The notes: generated by a model not told the origin, from the sequence alone. Shown: positions 35,247-44,375, counted from the first letter of the stretch. The stretch is 64,000 nt of DNA from Labrys wisconsinensis (GCF_030814995.1 NZ_JAUSVX010000001.1:1178001-1242000); one strand, 5' to 3'. Translations and numbers: made by a program.

Positions 35247-36359
35247 ATGCCTGTTCGGACCTATCTCTATGTCGGATGCTGCAATCGCCCGACACCCTAT
35301 TTCGCCAGCGCCAACGGCCGAGGCATCGCCGCCTTCGTCTTCGACGAGGCCAGCGGCGCGGCCGAGCCGCTGGGCGTGACCGAGGGCATCGACAACCCGA
35401 CCTTCCTCTCGGTCGATGGCGACGGCCGGGCGCTCCATGCCAATTCCGAGGTGTTCGGCTGGGACGAGGGCACCGTCTCCGCCTATGCCGTCGACCTGGC
35501 CAGCGGCGCCCTCGCCTATCTGGAGAAGCAGCCCTCGCGCGGCAGCATCACCGCCCACCACAGCCGGGACCGGACCGGCCGTTTTCTGCTGGTCGCCAAT
35601 TACGGCATGGGTCCGGTGGAGGGGCGGCCGAACCGCTCGCTCGCCATCCTGCCGATCCGTGCCGGCGGCGGCCTCGCCCCGGCGGTGGCCGAGGCCACGC
35701 ATCATGGGCAGGGCCCCGATGCCGGGCGCCAGGAGCGGCCGCATGCCCATTGCGTCCTGGCCACGCCCGACAATCGTTTCCTCGCCGTGGCCGATCTCGG
35801 CATCGACCAGCTCGTCCTCTACCGCTTCGACGCCGCCACCGGCGCGATCGAGCCGGCGGGCGCCCTCGATCTGCCGCCGGGCTGCGGCCCGCGCCATTTC
35901 GTCTTCGATGCCGCCGGCCGCTTCGCCTATCTCGTCAACGAGCTCGGCTCGAGCGTCGCCTCGCTGCGCTTCGACGCGGCCGCCGGCGCTTTCTCGCTGC
36001 TGGGGCTGGAGCTGACCGTGCCCGCCGCGGCGGCCGGCAGCAACCATTGCTCGGAGATCCGCCTGTCACCGGCGGGCCGCTTCCTCTATGTCGCCAATCG
36101 CGGTCATGACAGCCTGTCGATCCTGCGCATCGACGCCGACGGCCGGGCGGTGCTGCAGGGCACCGTGCCCTCGGGCGGCCGCACGCCGCGCCATTTCGCC
36201 TTCGACCCGTCCGGCCGTTTCCTCGCCGTCGCCAACCAGGACAGCGACCGCATCAGCCTCTTCGCCGTCGACGCGGCCACCGGCGCGCTCGTCCCCACCG
36301 GTCGCGACATCGCCACCGGCACGCCGACCTGCATCGCCTTCTGCCGGATCGAGACGTGA
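35247..36359 (+). CDS. Beta-propeller lactonase (6-phosphogluconolactonase YbhE/Pgl family)
   Basis: This 370-residue protein repeats the blade pattern of the lactonase family, such as FLSVDGDGRALHANSEVFGW, HAHCVLATPDNRFLAVADLG, GPRHFVFDAAGRFAYLVNEL and GRFLYVANRGHDSLSI. Members hydrolyse 6-phosphogluconolactone or related sugar lactones in the cytoplasm, and no signal peptide is seen. The gene stands alone, so a specific pathway cannot be assigned. Confidence 0.88.
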   Translation: MPVRTYLYVGCCNRPTPYFASANGRGIAAFVFDEASGAAEPLGVTEGIDNPTFLSVDGDGRALHANSEVFGWDEGTVSAYAVDLASGALAYLEKQPSRGSITAHHSRDRTGRFLLVANYGMGPVEGRPNRSLAILPIRAGGGLAPAVAEATHHGQGPDAGRQERPHAHCVLATPDNRFLAVADLGIDQLVLYRFDAATGAIEPAGALDLPPGCGPRHFVFDAAGRFAYLVNELGSSVASLRFDAAAGAFSLLGLELTVPAAAAGSNHCSEIRLSPAGRFLYVANRGHDSLSILRIDADGRAVLQGTVPSGGRTPRHFAFDPSGRFLAVANQDSDRISLFAVDAATGALVPTGRDIATGTPTCIAFCRIET

Positions 36360-36377
36360 GCGGCACGGGCGGCCGAT

Positions 36378-36410
36378 ACCATCGTATGGTTGCGCCATGC
36401 CATGGTGCAA
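36378..36410. promoter_or_regulatory. Two adjacent palindromes in an otherwise unassigned 311-bp intergenic region
   Basis: ACCAT-CGT-ATGGT (36378-36390) overlaps by one base TTGCGCCATG-C-CATGGTGCAA (36390-36410), an inverted repeat with one mismatch. They could be paired operators. The rest of 36360-36670 contains a GGACAGC/GCTGTCC hairpin (36506-36529 region) and no gene I can support. Confidence 0.4.
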
Positions 36411-36670
36411 TTGACGCCCGCTGGCGCCGCTGGGAGAACGACGCCGTCCTCGTTCCGCGGCTCGGCGTCGCGAGGTGCGTCGAGAAGAGACCGAACAAGG
36501 ACGATGGACAGCGAACCAACTGGCTGTCCGGCGGCGCTCCGAGGCCGTCGCCGGACAGATATTTTGTCTGATATCGCTCCCAACACCGTCGGCCGGACGG
36601 GCGTGGGCCGGGCCTAGCCTGTCCGCACTCGCCTCGCCGGCGCCGTTCAGGGCGACCGAGGAGGCGAGTC

Positions 36671-36898
36671 ATGAACAACGTCATCCCCTTCCGCGGCCGC
36701 ACCACGGCTGCCGCCGTGCGGACCTCTTCCTGCCCGACCGTCGCCGCCCCGGTGCGCGCGCAGCCGGCCCGCCGTCCGGTGCTCGTCGCCGTGTGGCGTC
36801 CGAACCCGATCAGCGGGCGGCCCGAATGCCGCTGGATCTGCGAGCCGCGGGCCGATGACGCCCCCAGTTGTCACATCGCCGAGCGCAGAGCCGCCTAA
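36671..36898 (+). CDS. Small conserved-looking protein, function unknown
   Basis: This 75-residue protein (MNNVIPFRGRTTAAAV) is preceded by a strong GAGGAGG ribosome site. It has a central VLVAVWRPNPISGRPECRW with a Trp-x-Pro and a Cys-Arg-Trp motif. Short proteins with a W-x(8-12)-W core of this type occur in Hyphomicrobiales, but no function is known to me. It precedes an ABC permease by 88 bases in the same direction. Confidence 0.55.
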   Translation: MNNVIPFRGRTTAAAVRTSSCPTVAAPVRAQPARRPVLVAVWRPNPISGRPECRWICEPRADDAPSCHIAERRAA

Positions 36899-36986
36899 TC
36901 TCTCCCGCACCTTCGATGCCGGCCCGGCGGAGCGTCCAGGCCGGAAGCCCTCCGCTTCGGTGCTTTCCTTCGCCGCGAGGTTCAAG

Positions 36987-38744
36987 ATGGTGTTCCATTC
37001 CAACGACCGCTCGGGCTACAGCGCCGCCGCCGCGCTGGCCCGTGTGCGGATCCTGCCCAACCTGCACGATCTCCTCGCCTTCGCGCTGATCGCCGCAGTG
37101 GTCGCGCTGACCTTCCACGGCGCGGCGGGCATGCGCGCCCCGCTCGCCGGCCTGTCGACCGCGCCGGTGACGCTCGATCCGGCGATGCTGCCGGACTACG
37201 CGCTGCGCACCACGCTGCGGATGTTCGCGGCCATCATCGCCTCGCTGGTCTTCACCTTCGTCGTCGCGACCCTGGCGGCCAAGAGCCGCCGGGCGGAGAT
37301 GATCATCATCCCCGCCCTCGACATCCTGCAGTCGGTGCCGGTGCTCGGCTTCCTGACCTTCACCGTCACCTTCTTCATGAACCTGTTCCCGGGCAGCCAG
37401 CTCGGCGCCGAATGCGCGGCGATCTTCGCCATCTTCACCAGCCAGGCCTGGAACATGGCCTTCTCCTTCTACCAGTCGCTGCGCACCGTGCCGCGCGACC
37501 TCGACGAGGTCAGCCGCGGCTTCCGCCTGTCGGTCTGGCAGCGGTTCTGGCGGCTGGAGGCACCCTTCGCCGCGCCGGGCCTGATCTGGAACACGATGAT
37601 GTCGATGTCCGGCGGCTGGTTCTTCGTCGTCGCCTCCGAGGCGATCACCGTCGGCGACACCACCGTCCAGCTGCCCGGCCTCGGCTCCTGGCTGGCGGTC
37701 GCCATCGACAAGCAGGACTTCGCCGCCGTGGCCTGGGCGGTCCTGGCCATGGCGATCGTCATCGTCCTCTACGACCAGCTGCTGTTCCGCCCGATCGTCG
37801 CCTGGGCCGACAAGTTCCGCTTCGAGCAGACGGCCAGCCAGCAGCGGCCCGATTCCTGGGTGTACGATCTCCTCCAGCGCACCCAGCTGCTCAAGCGCGT
37901 CAGCGCGCCGCTGGCCTGGGCCTGGCGCCGGCTGATGCTGGTGCGCCTGCCGATGACGTGGCAGTCCGCGCCGGCCCGGCCCACCCGCAGCCAGACGAGC
38001 CGCATGCTCGACTATGCCTGGCTCGCCCTGATCGCCGCCTTCGGCGCCTGGGGCATCTGGGAGGCCATCGCCTATATCAGCCAGACCCTCGGCTGGGCCG
38101 ATGTGGGCGAGGCCATGGCCGGGGGCGTCGTCACCCTCGTGCGCGTAGTCCTGCTGATCGCCGTGGCGAGCGTGATCTGGGTGCCGATCGGCGTCTGGGT
38201 CGGCCTGCGGCCCACGGTCGCCGGCCGCATCCAGTCGCTGGCGCAGTTCCTGGCGGCCTTTCCGGCCAACGTGCTCTTTCCCTTCGCCGTCGTCGCCATC
38301 GTCGCGACCGGCGCCAGCCCGAACATCTGGCTGTCGCCGCTGATGGTGCTGGGCACCCAATGGTACATCCTGTTCAACGTCATCGCCGGGGCGAGCGCCT
38401 TCCCCACCGACCTCAAGGAAGCCGCGTCGGTCTACCAGCTGCGCTCCTGGCTGTGGTGGCGGCGGGTCATCCTGCCGGGGATCTTCCCCTATTACGTCAC
38501 CGGCGCGCTGACCGCGTCCGGCGGCTCCTGGAACGCCAGCATCGTCGCCGAGATCGCCACCTGGGGCAACACCAAGCTCGAAGCCTTCGGCCTCGGCTCC
38601 TACATCGCCAAGGCGACGACCGCGGGCGACTTTCCGCGGGTCGTGCTCGGCATCGCCGTGATGTCGCTCTTCGTCACCCTGTTCAACCGCACCCTCTGGC
38701 GCCCGCTCTACGTCTTCGCGGAACGCCGCCTGCGTCTCGACTGA
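36987..38744 (+). CDS. Double-length ABC permease (nitrate/sulfonate/bicarbonate class)
   Basis: The ATG at 36987 follows GAGG and gives 585 residues; the open frame upstream lacks family sequence. Two BPD_transp_1 permease units are joined in one chain. The first contains IPALDILQSVPVLGFLTFTV and VPRDLDEVSRGFRLSVWQRF. The second contains FPANVLFPFAVVAIVATGAS and FPTDLKEAASVYQLRSWLWW. About 12 helices are present. It pairs with the ATPase at 38881. No substrate-binding protein is encoded nearby, so the substrate is unknown. Confidence 0.88.
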   Translation: MVFHSNDRSGYSAAAALARVRILPNLHDLLAFALIAAVVALTFHGAAGMRAPLAGLSTAPVTLDPAMLPDYALRTTLRMFAAIIASLVFTFVVATLAAKSRRAEMIIIPALDILQSVPVLGFLTFTVTFFMNLFPGSQLGAECAAIFAIFTSQAWNMAFSFYQSLRTVPRDLDEVSRGFRLSVWQRFWRLEAPFAAPGLIWNTMMSMSGGWFFVVASEAITVGDTTVQLPGLGSWLAVAIDKQDFAAVAWAVLAMAIVIVLYDQLLFRPIVAWADKFRFEQTASQQRPDSWVYDLLQRTQLLKRVSAPLAWAWRRLMLVRLPMTWQSAPARPTRSQTSRMLDYAWLALIAAFGAWGIWEAIAYISQTLGWADVGEAMAGGVVTLVRVVLLIAVASVIWVPIGVWVGLRPTVAGRIQSLAQFLAAFPANVLFPFAVVAIVATGASPNIWLSPLMVLGTQWYILFNVIAGASAFPTDLKEAASVYQLRSWLWWRRVILPGIFPYYVTGALTASGGSWNASIVAEIATWGNTKLEAFGLGSYIAKATTAGDFPRVVLGIAVMSLFVTLFNRTLWRPLYVFAERRLRLD

Positions 38745-38814
38745 CCCATTCCCTGGGGCAAAGCGCGTTTGGCCGAAAACGTTGCTTTGCTCACACTCTT
38801 TGTTTCGGCGCGTC

Positions 38815-38861
38815 TTTGCGATGAGCCTTTGCGAGTCCTGGCGATTCCGCCAAATCGCAAA
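38815..38861. repeat. Inverted repeat in the leader of the ATPase gene
   Basis: TTTGCGAT (38815-38822) and ATCGCAAA (38854-38861) are a perfect 8-bp inverted repeat, 20 bases before the ATPase start. The surrounding 136 bp contain several CTTTGC/GCAAAG words (for example 38758-38765, 38784-38790 and 38830-38834). It may be an extragenic repeat or an mRNA control hairpin. Confidence 0.35.
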
Positions 38862-38880
38862 ACGCTTTGGAGGATCGATC

Positions 38881-40212
38881 ATGGATGCCACCGTCACCCC
38901 GAGGAAGCCCGAGGCCCTCGACGGCACGCCGCTGGTCACGGCCGAGAAGGTCGGCCAGACCTACGACAAGGGCGCGTCCGGTTCGCTGGTCGTGCTGGAG
39001 AGCGTCGACCTCACGCTGAGGCCGGCCGAGATCGTCGGCCTGCTCGGCCGCTCCGGCTCGGGCAAGTCCACGCTGCTGCGCGCCATTGCCGGCCTGATCA
39101 CGCCGAGCAGCGGCACCATCACCTTCCAGGGCCGGCGCCTGACCGGACCGTCCTCGGGCATCGCCGTCGTGTTCCAGAGCTTCGCTCTGTTCCCCTGGCT
39201 CACCGTGCTGCAGAACGTCGAGGTCGGCCTGGAGGCGCAGGGCGTCGTGCCAGCCGAGCGGCGCAAGCGCGCCCTCGCCGCCATCGATCTCATCGGCCTC
39301 GACGGCTTCGAGAACGCCTATCCCAAGGAGCTGTCGGGCGGCATGCGCCAGCGCGTCGGCCTCGCCCGAGCCCTGGTGGTGCACCCCAAGGTGCTCCTGA
39401 TGGACGAGCCGTTCTCCGCTCTCGACGTGCTCACCGCCGAGACGCTGCGCACCGACCTCCTCGATCTATGGTGCGAGGGACGGATGCCGATCGAGGCGAT
39501 CCTGATGGTGACGCACAATATCGAGGAGGCGGTGCTGATGTGCGACCGCATCCTGATCTTCGGATCGAATCCCGGCCGGGTCATCGCCGAGATCCGGGTC
39601 GACATGCCGCAGCCGCGCAACCGGCTCGACCCGGCCTTCCGGGCGCTGGTCGAGGACATCTACGCCCGGATGACGGCGAGGACCGGCGCGCCGACCCGCG
39701 ACGGGCTCTTCCCCGGCACCGGCATCGCCATGGCGCTGCCACCGGTCTCCACCAACCTGATGGCCGGCCTGATCGAGACCGTGGCGGCCGCGCCCTATCG
39801 CGGCCGCGCCGACCTGCCGCCGCTGGCGCAGGAGCTGCACCTGGACATCGACGAGCTCTTCCCCGTGGCCGAGACGCTGCAGCTCCTGCGCTTCGCGGAT
39901 CTCGAAGGCGGCGACATCACCCTGACGGCGCCGGCCCTGCGCTTCGCCGACAGCGACGTCGACGAGCGCAAGCGCCTCTTCGCCCAGCACCTGGCGACCT
40001 ATGTGCCGCTCGCGGCCCATATCCGGCGGGTTCTCGATGAGCGGCCGACCCACCAGGCGCCGGCGCGCCGCTTCCGCGACGAGCTCGAGGACCACATGTC
40101 GGAGACCTACGCCGAGAGGACGCTGCAGGCGGTGACGAGCTGGGCCCGCTATGCGGAGTCCTTCGCCTATGACGAGCAGGCGGACCTGTTCACGCTCGAG
40201 GATCCGAACTGA
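38881..40212 (+). CDS. ABC transporter ATPase with AAA-associated C-terminal domain
   Basis: The ATG at 38881 follows TTTGGAGGATCG and gives 443 residues. Residues about 15-270 form an ATPase of the nitrate/sulfonate class: GRSGSGKST, VVFQSFALFPWLTV, LSGGMRQRVGLARAL and LLMDEPFSALDVLT. Residues about 300-440 form the extra domain found on ATPases of this permease class (PPLAQELHLDIDELFPVAET). This domain probably regulates transport. It is the partner of the permease at 36987. Confidence 0.9.
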   Translation: MDATVTPRKPEALDGTPLVTAEKVGQTYDKGASGSLVVLESVDLTLRPAEIVGLLGRSGSGKSTLLRAIAGLITPSSGTITFQGRRLTGPSSGIAVVFQSFALFPWLTVLQNVEVGLEAQGVVPAERRKRALAAIDLIGLDGFENAYPKELSGGMRQRVGLARALVVHPKVLLMDEPFSALDVLTAETLRTDLLDLWCEGRMPIEAILMVTHNIEEAVLMCDRILIFGSNPGRVIAEIRVDMPQPRNRLDPAFRALVEDIYARMTARTGAPTRDGLFPGTGIAMALPPVSTNLMAGLIETVAAAPYRGRADLPPLAQELHLDIDELFPVAETLQLLRFADLEGGDITLTAPALRFADSDVDERKRLFAQHLATYVPLAAHIRRVLDERPTHQAPARRFRDELEDHMSETYAERTLQAVTSWARYAESFAYDEQADLFTLEDPN

Positions 40213-40314
40213 ACGTCGCCCGTCCCGGCCGGATCTTGCCGTCGCGCGGCGTCCGGCCGATGCTCGGCGTCCCGTCGTCGCCCGTGCCGGCGGCGAGCGA
40301 TGGGAGGATTGGCC

Positions 40315-41373
40315 ATGAGACGGCAGCCGGTCGAGGCCCTGGCCGAGGCGCCGCTGCTCTGGGCCGGCATGGCGGCGCTCGCAGCCGCCATCTTCGCGGT
40401 GGACACCCTGACCGATATCGATATCGCCGTCGCGGTCCTCTATGTGGCCGTGGTGCTGATCTCGGTGCGCACCGGCCGGGCGGGCGCGGTCACGCTCGTG
40501 GGCGGCAGCTGCGGCGGCCTGACGATCCTCAGCTTCTTCCTGTCGCGACACGGCGCGCCGACGACGGGCCTGGCCAATTGCGCCATCAGCCTCCTGGCGA
40601 TCGGCATCACCACCACCCTCGCCATCCGCATCGGGGCCGCGGCGGAGGCGACGCGGCAGGCCGAGGCCAGGCTCGCCCACATGGCTCGTGTCACCACCAT
40701 GGGCGAGCTGGCCGCTTCGATCGCCCATGAGGTCAGCCAGCCGCTCGCCGCCATTGCCGCCCACGGCAGTGCCGCGCAGCGCTGGCTGGCCGCCGCGCCG
40801 CCCAATCGCGACGAGGCGCGCCATGCGCTGGAACGCGTGGTCGCCGATGCCGGCCGGGCCGGAGAGGTCATCGCCCGCTTGCGCCGCCTGGTGATGCGCC
40901 GGCCGCCGTCGCACGACCCGGTCGACCTCGGCGAGGTGATTGCCGAGACCGTCACCATCGTCCGCAGCGAGGTCCGTCGCCACCACGCCGTGCTGCGCAC
41001 CGAGGTCGATGCCGGCCTGCCGCCCGTGATCGGCGATCGCATCCAGCTCCAGCAGGTCGTGCTCAACCTCCTCGTCAATGCCGTCGAGGCGATCGGCGCG
41101 GCCGAGGGCGAGCCGCGCGAGCTGCAGGTCGCCGCCGCCACCGACGGCCGCACGGTCACGGTCAGCGTGCGCGATTGCGGCATCGGCGTGCCGCCGGCGG
41201 CGCTGGACCGGATGTTCGAGGCCTTCTACACCACCAAGCCGACCGGCATGGGCATGGGGCTGGCCATCAGCCGCTCGATCGTCGAGGCGCATGGCGGCAC
41301 CGTCTATGTCGCGCCGAACCTGCCGCGCGGCGCGGTGTTCGGCTTCGTCCTGCCGCTGCGGCCGGAGGGGTAG
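40315..41373 (+). CDS. Membrane sensor histidine kinase
   Basis: The ATG at 40315 follows GGAGG and gives 352 residues. Four hydrophobic helices occupy residues about 15-105. The H-box is ELAASIAHEVSQPLAAI with His138. The ATP-binding domain has VVLNLLVNAVEAI, DCGIGVPPAAL and GMGMGLAISRSIVEAHGG. There is no PAS domain, unlike FixL. Two bases separate it from a FixJ-like regulator gene, its likely partner. The signal is unknown; the upstream ABC importer might be a target. Confidence 0.92.
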   Translation: MRRQPVEALAEAPLLWAGMAALAAAIFAVDTLTDIDIAVAVLYVAVVLISVRTGRAGAVTLVGGSCGGLTILSFFLSRHGAPTTGLANCAISLLAIGITTTLAIRIGAAAEATRQAEARLAHMARVTTMGELAASIAHEVSQPLAAIAAHGSAAQRWLAAAPPNRDEARHALERVVADAGRAGEVIARLRRLVMRRPPSHDPVDLGEVIAETVTIVRSEVRRHHAVLRTEVDAGLPPVIGDRIQLQQVVLNLLVNAVEAIGAAEGEPRELQVAAATDGRTVTVSVRDCGIGVPPAALDRMFEAFYTTKPTGMGMGLAISRSIVEAHGGTVYVAPNLPRGAVFGFVLPLRPEG

Positions 41374-41375
41374 AG

Positions 41376-42002
41376 ATGGGTGAGGATGCGCCGGTCGTCT
41401 ATGTCGTCGACGACGACCTCTCGGTGCGCGACGGCCTGGACAGCCTGTTGCGCTCGGTCGGCTACGAGGTGCGCTGCTTCGGCTCGGCCCGCGATTTCGC
41501 CCTGCTGCGCCGGCCGGAGGGCCCGGCCTGCCTGGTGCTCGACGTGCGCATGCCCGGGCAGGGCGGCCTCGACTTCCAGCAGGAGCTCGCGCGTGGCGGC
41601 GATTTGATTCCGATCGTCTTCCTCACGGGCCACGGCGACGTGCCGATGTCGGTGCGGGCGCTGAAGTCGGGTGCGGTCGACTTCCTGCTCAAGCCCTTCC
41701 GCGAGCAGGACCTGCTCGACGCCATCGCCACGGCGATCGGCCGGGACCGGGAGCGCCGCCGCGACGCGGCCGCGACGGTGGAGCTGCAGGACCGCTTCGC
41801 CACGCTGTCGGCGCGCGAGCGCGAGGTCATGACCCTGGCGGTCACCGGCCGCCTCAACAAGCAGATCGCCGCGGCGCTCGGCCTCAGCGAAGTCACCGTG
41901 AAGGCGCATCGCGGTCAGGTCATGCGCAAGATGCGGGCCGAGACGCTGGTCGACCTCCTGCGCATGGCCGACCGGCTCGGCCTGCCGGCGGCGCCGGGCT
42001 GA
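41376..42002 (+). CDS. FixJ/NarL-type response regulator
   Basis: This 208-residue protein has a receiver domain with acidic residues in VDDDLSV, phospho-acceptor Asp56 (LVLDVRMPG), Thr84 and Lys106 (LLKPF). A LuxR-type helix-turn-helix follows: FATLSAREREVMTLAVTGRL and LSEVTVKAHRGQVMRKM. A GGAGGGG ribosome site overlaps the end of the kinase gene. It should bind DNA when phosphorylated by the adjacent kinase. Confidence 0.92.
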   Translation: MGEDAPVVYVVDDDLSVRDGLDSLLRSVGYEVRCFGSARDFALLRRPEGPACLVLDVRMPGQGGLDFQQELARGGDLIPIVFLTGHGDVPMSVRALKSGAVDFLLKPFREQDLLDAIATAIGRDRERRRDAAATVELQDRFATLSAREREVMTLAVTGRLNKQIAAALGLSEVTVKAHRGQVMRKMRAETLVDLLRMADRLGLPAAPG

Positions 42003-42149
42003 AGCCGGCTGTCCGGGAACCCTGTCGAGCCGAGGCGTATTGCGGCCGGGTCGTCGGTGGGCGGGCCCGGCCGGGCCTCGTCCTGCGGCCGTCGGGGCAG
42101 GCCTTTCCGGCCGCGCCGCCGCATTCCTGCCGCCGAAGGCACTGCGTGA

Positions 42150-42190
42150 TTTGAACGTTTGTGACCCGGTATGTCAGATTTTGAGCGATT
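42150..42190. promoter_or_regulatory. Candidate DeoR operator repeats before the regulator gene
   Basis: TTTGAACGTTTGTGA (42150-42164) and TTTTGAGCGATT (42179-42190) are related words. The first is nearly identical to TTTGAACGTTTTTGA (46110-46124) before the fused importer of the same cluster. DeoR proteins often bind such repeats. Confidence 0.45.
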
Positions 42191-42291
42191 GGCATGGTTC
42201 CGGCGCCGGATTTCCCTCGCCAATCCGCCTCGACCCAAGTATCACGCGAAGCCGGCACCTCCGAGAAACTCGCAGCTGGGGAAACGCGCCA

Positions 42292-43107
42292 TTGAGCTCT
42301 CAGACCAAACGTGTCGAGCTGATTCCGGCCAAGCGCCACGCCATGATCATCGAGTATCTCCGCACCCACGGAGCGTCTTCCATCGGTGAGCTGGCAGAGG
42401 CGACCCGGGGGTCGATTTCGACCGTCAGGCGTGATCTCGAGCAGCTCGAGGAGGATGGCTATCTGGAAAGAACGCATGGTGGGGCGCGCCTGCCTCCGGT
42501 CCTCGCGACATTCGAGCGGGAGCGGGTGCTGAACGCTCACCTGCAGAGCAGGCAGAAGATGGCTATCGGCGCCGAAGCGGCGTTGCGGCTGAATCCGCGG
42601 GAGAGCGTCATCTGCGATGGCAGCTCCACCGTGTTCGAGGCCGTTCGGGTGGCCATCGCCAGAAACATGCCCCTGACGATCGTGACCAACAGCCTTGATG
42701 TCGCCCAGCTCTGTGCGAGCGCGCCCAACTGGCAGGTCATCATGCCCGGAGGAACGATCCGGCAGGGCATGAATTGCTTGTACGGCGAACCCGGGCTCAG
42801 CTTCTTCAAGGTCCTGCATGCGGATGTGTGCCTGGTCGGAGCCTATGCGATCAACGAAGACAGTCTCACGGATGCGACGATCGAGGCGGCCATCATGAAG
42901 GGGGCCATGATCAAGTCGGCGCGGCGAACGATCGTGCTGGCCGACAGCTCGAAATTCACCGTCCCGGCCTTTCTGACGTCCTGCGAATTGTCCGCCGTGC
43001 ACGAGCTCATCACGGATGATGGCATATCGGCCGCCCATCGCGAGGCGTTGAAGGGCCGCAATGTGCAGCTGACCACCGTTCCCGTGCCTCCGGATGATGC
43101 AGATTGA
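42292..43107 (+). CDS. DeoR-family transcriptional regulator
   Basis: A TTG at 42292 with an upstream GGGGA gives 271 residues; an ATG at 42343 would remove part of the first helix. The N-terminal helix-turn-helix reads HGASSIGELAEATRGSISTV and RRDLEQLEEDGYLERTHGGA, the DeoR hallmark. The C-terminal sensor domain contains VICDGSSTVFEAVRV and LTIVTNSLDVAQL, which bind phosphorylated sugars in this family. It heads a cluster with an aldolase-like gene, an FGGY kinase and a sugar importer, and probably represses it until a sugar phosphate is present. Confidence 0.9.
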   Translation: MSSQTKRVELIPAKRHAMIIEYLRTHGASSIGELAEATRGSISTVRRDLEQLEEDGYLERTHGGARLPPVLATFERERVLNAHLQSRQKMAIGAEAALRLNPRESVICDGSSTVFEAVRVAIARNMPLTIVTNSLDVAQLCASAPNWQVIMPGGTIRQGMNCLYGEPGLSFFKVLHADVCLVGAYAINEDSLTDATIEAAIMKGAMIKSARRTIVLADSSKFTVPAFLTSCELSAVHELITDDGISAAHREALKGRNVQLTTVPVPPDDAD

Positions 43108-43256
43108 CCGAATGTGATTTATTTTTGAAATCAATTGACACTTGTTGGTGGATCGTGAATTCTCGCCTCGTACAAGGCGGATTTCGGCAGCTTCACGCTC
43201 TTGGATGAGGGCAGCGCAGCGCGATACGGAATCCCGGCAAGGCAGAGGAAGTGCCC
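43108..43256 (+). promoter_or_regulatory. Possible promoter of the aldolase-like gene
   Basis: TTGACA at 43135-43140 is a perfect -35 hexamer, within the AT-rich stretch 43117-43145. The same word ATTGACAC occurs before the importer gene at 46124-46131. No convincing -10 hexamer was found at standard spacing. Confidence 0.3.
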
Positions 43257-44300
43257 GTGACACGTTTGGATACCAAGCTCGAGGCCATTCGGGCAGGACG
43301 TTACCGCAAGTCGGATTTCATCATCGCCGATGCCAAGGATCCCGACATGGGCTCGGGCATCCTGGGACACGGCGTCGTTCGCAGCCCGGACGGGACCTCG
43401 GTCCGTGGCCGGACCCGCGCCGAATTCATCGACGAGATCGTCCGGATCATCGACCAGGACATCGTCGACATCATGCTGGTCTCGGCGTCCAATCTCGATC
43501 TGCTGCACCGCCGCGGCGCCTTCCAGGGCAGCGCCGTCAAGCCGGCGGTCCGCTTGAACGATACGCCGGACGGCTGGGGCGGCATCCGCCACGCGCGCTA
43601 CCATCAGGAGCCGTCGACGCCGTTCCGCACCGCCAGCCTGGCGCGCACCATGTCCGGAACCGCGACGCCGTCTGTCGGCGCGCCCGTCGCCGGCACGGAT
43701 CTCGGGCTCTACTCCGTCACCTTCATGAACGAGCGCAAGGCCGATCTGGCCTCGCTCGAGGCGTTCTCGGCGTTCCGGGCTGAAGTCGCCGCCAACAACA
43801 TGAAGTATTTCTTCGAGATCTTCAATCCGAACGTCGAAAGCGGAATGAGCCAGGAAGAGATCGGCGAGTACATCAACGATTGCATCGTGCGCGCTCTGGC
43901 CGGCGTTGCCCAGGCCGACCGGCCCCAGTTCCTGAAGCTCGTCTATAACGGGCCGAAGGCCCTTGAGGAACTTGCTTCCTTCGATCCCAGCCTGGTGGTG
44001 GGTGTCCTCGGCGGCGGCGCGGGCACGACGCGCGATACGTTCGAGCTCCTGAGCCAGGCCGAGCGCTTCGGCGCCCGGGTGGCGCTGTTCGGCCGCAAGA
44101 TCAAGCTCGCCGAGGATTCGCTCGCGCTGATCGCGATGATGCGCCAGGTCGTCGACGGCGCGCTCACTCCGGAAGAGGCGGTGAAGGCCTATCATGGCGA
44201 GCTGCAGAAGGCGGGCATCACGCCGCTGCGCAGCCTGGCCGACGACCGTGAGATCACCGAGCCGGTGCTCGGGGCCGCCGCTCGCAAGAAGGCGGCCTGA
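43257..44300 (+). CDS. Aldolase-like TIM-barrel protein of sugar cluster (family uncertain)
   Basis: The GTG at 43257 follows AGAGGAA and gives 347 residues (MTRLDTKLEAIRAGRYRKSD). I do not recognise a named family with certainty. The C-terminal half resembles class-I aldolases of the DeoC/FbaB/LsrF group: KYFFEIFNPNVESG, a possible Schiff-base Lys in FLKLVYNGP, a phosphate-type loop GVLGGGAGTTRDTFEL, and a final LFGRKIKLAED like the GRN motif of LsrF. Position between a DeoR regulator and a sugar kinase suggests cleavage or isomerisation of a phosphorylated ketose. The fold assignment is inferred. Confidence 0.6.
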   Translation: MTRLDTKLEAIRAGRYRKSDFIIADAKDPDMGSGILGHGVVRSPDGTSVRGRTRAEFIDEIVRIIDQDIVDIMLVSASNLDLLHRRGAFQGSAVKPAVRLNDTPDGWGGIRHARYHQEPSTPFRTASLARTMSGTATPSVGAPVAGTDLGLYSVTFMNERKADLASLEAFSAFRAEVAANNMKYFFEIFNPNVESGMSQEEIGEYINDCIVRALAGVAQADRPQFLKLVYNGPKALEELASFDPSLVVGVLGGGAGTTRDTFELLSQAERFGARVALFGRKIKLAEDSLALIAMMRQVVDGALTPEEAVKAYHGELQKAGITPLRSLADDREITEPVLGAAARKKAA

Positions 44301-44375
44301 GCCGGCGTTCGCGGGCCGGGACACGGGTTCCGGCCGGCTCGCCGGCGGGAGGATCGATGAAGAGCGCCGGCCACA

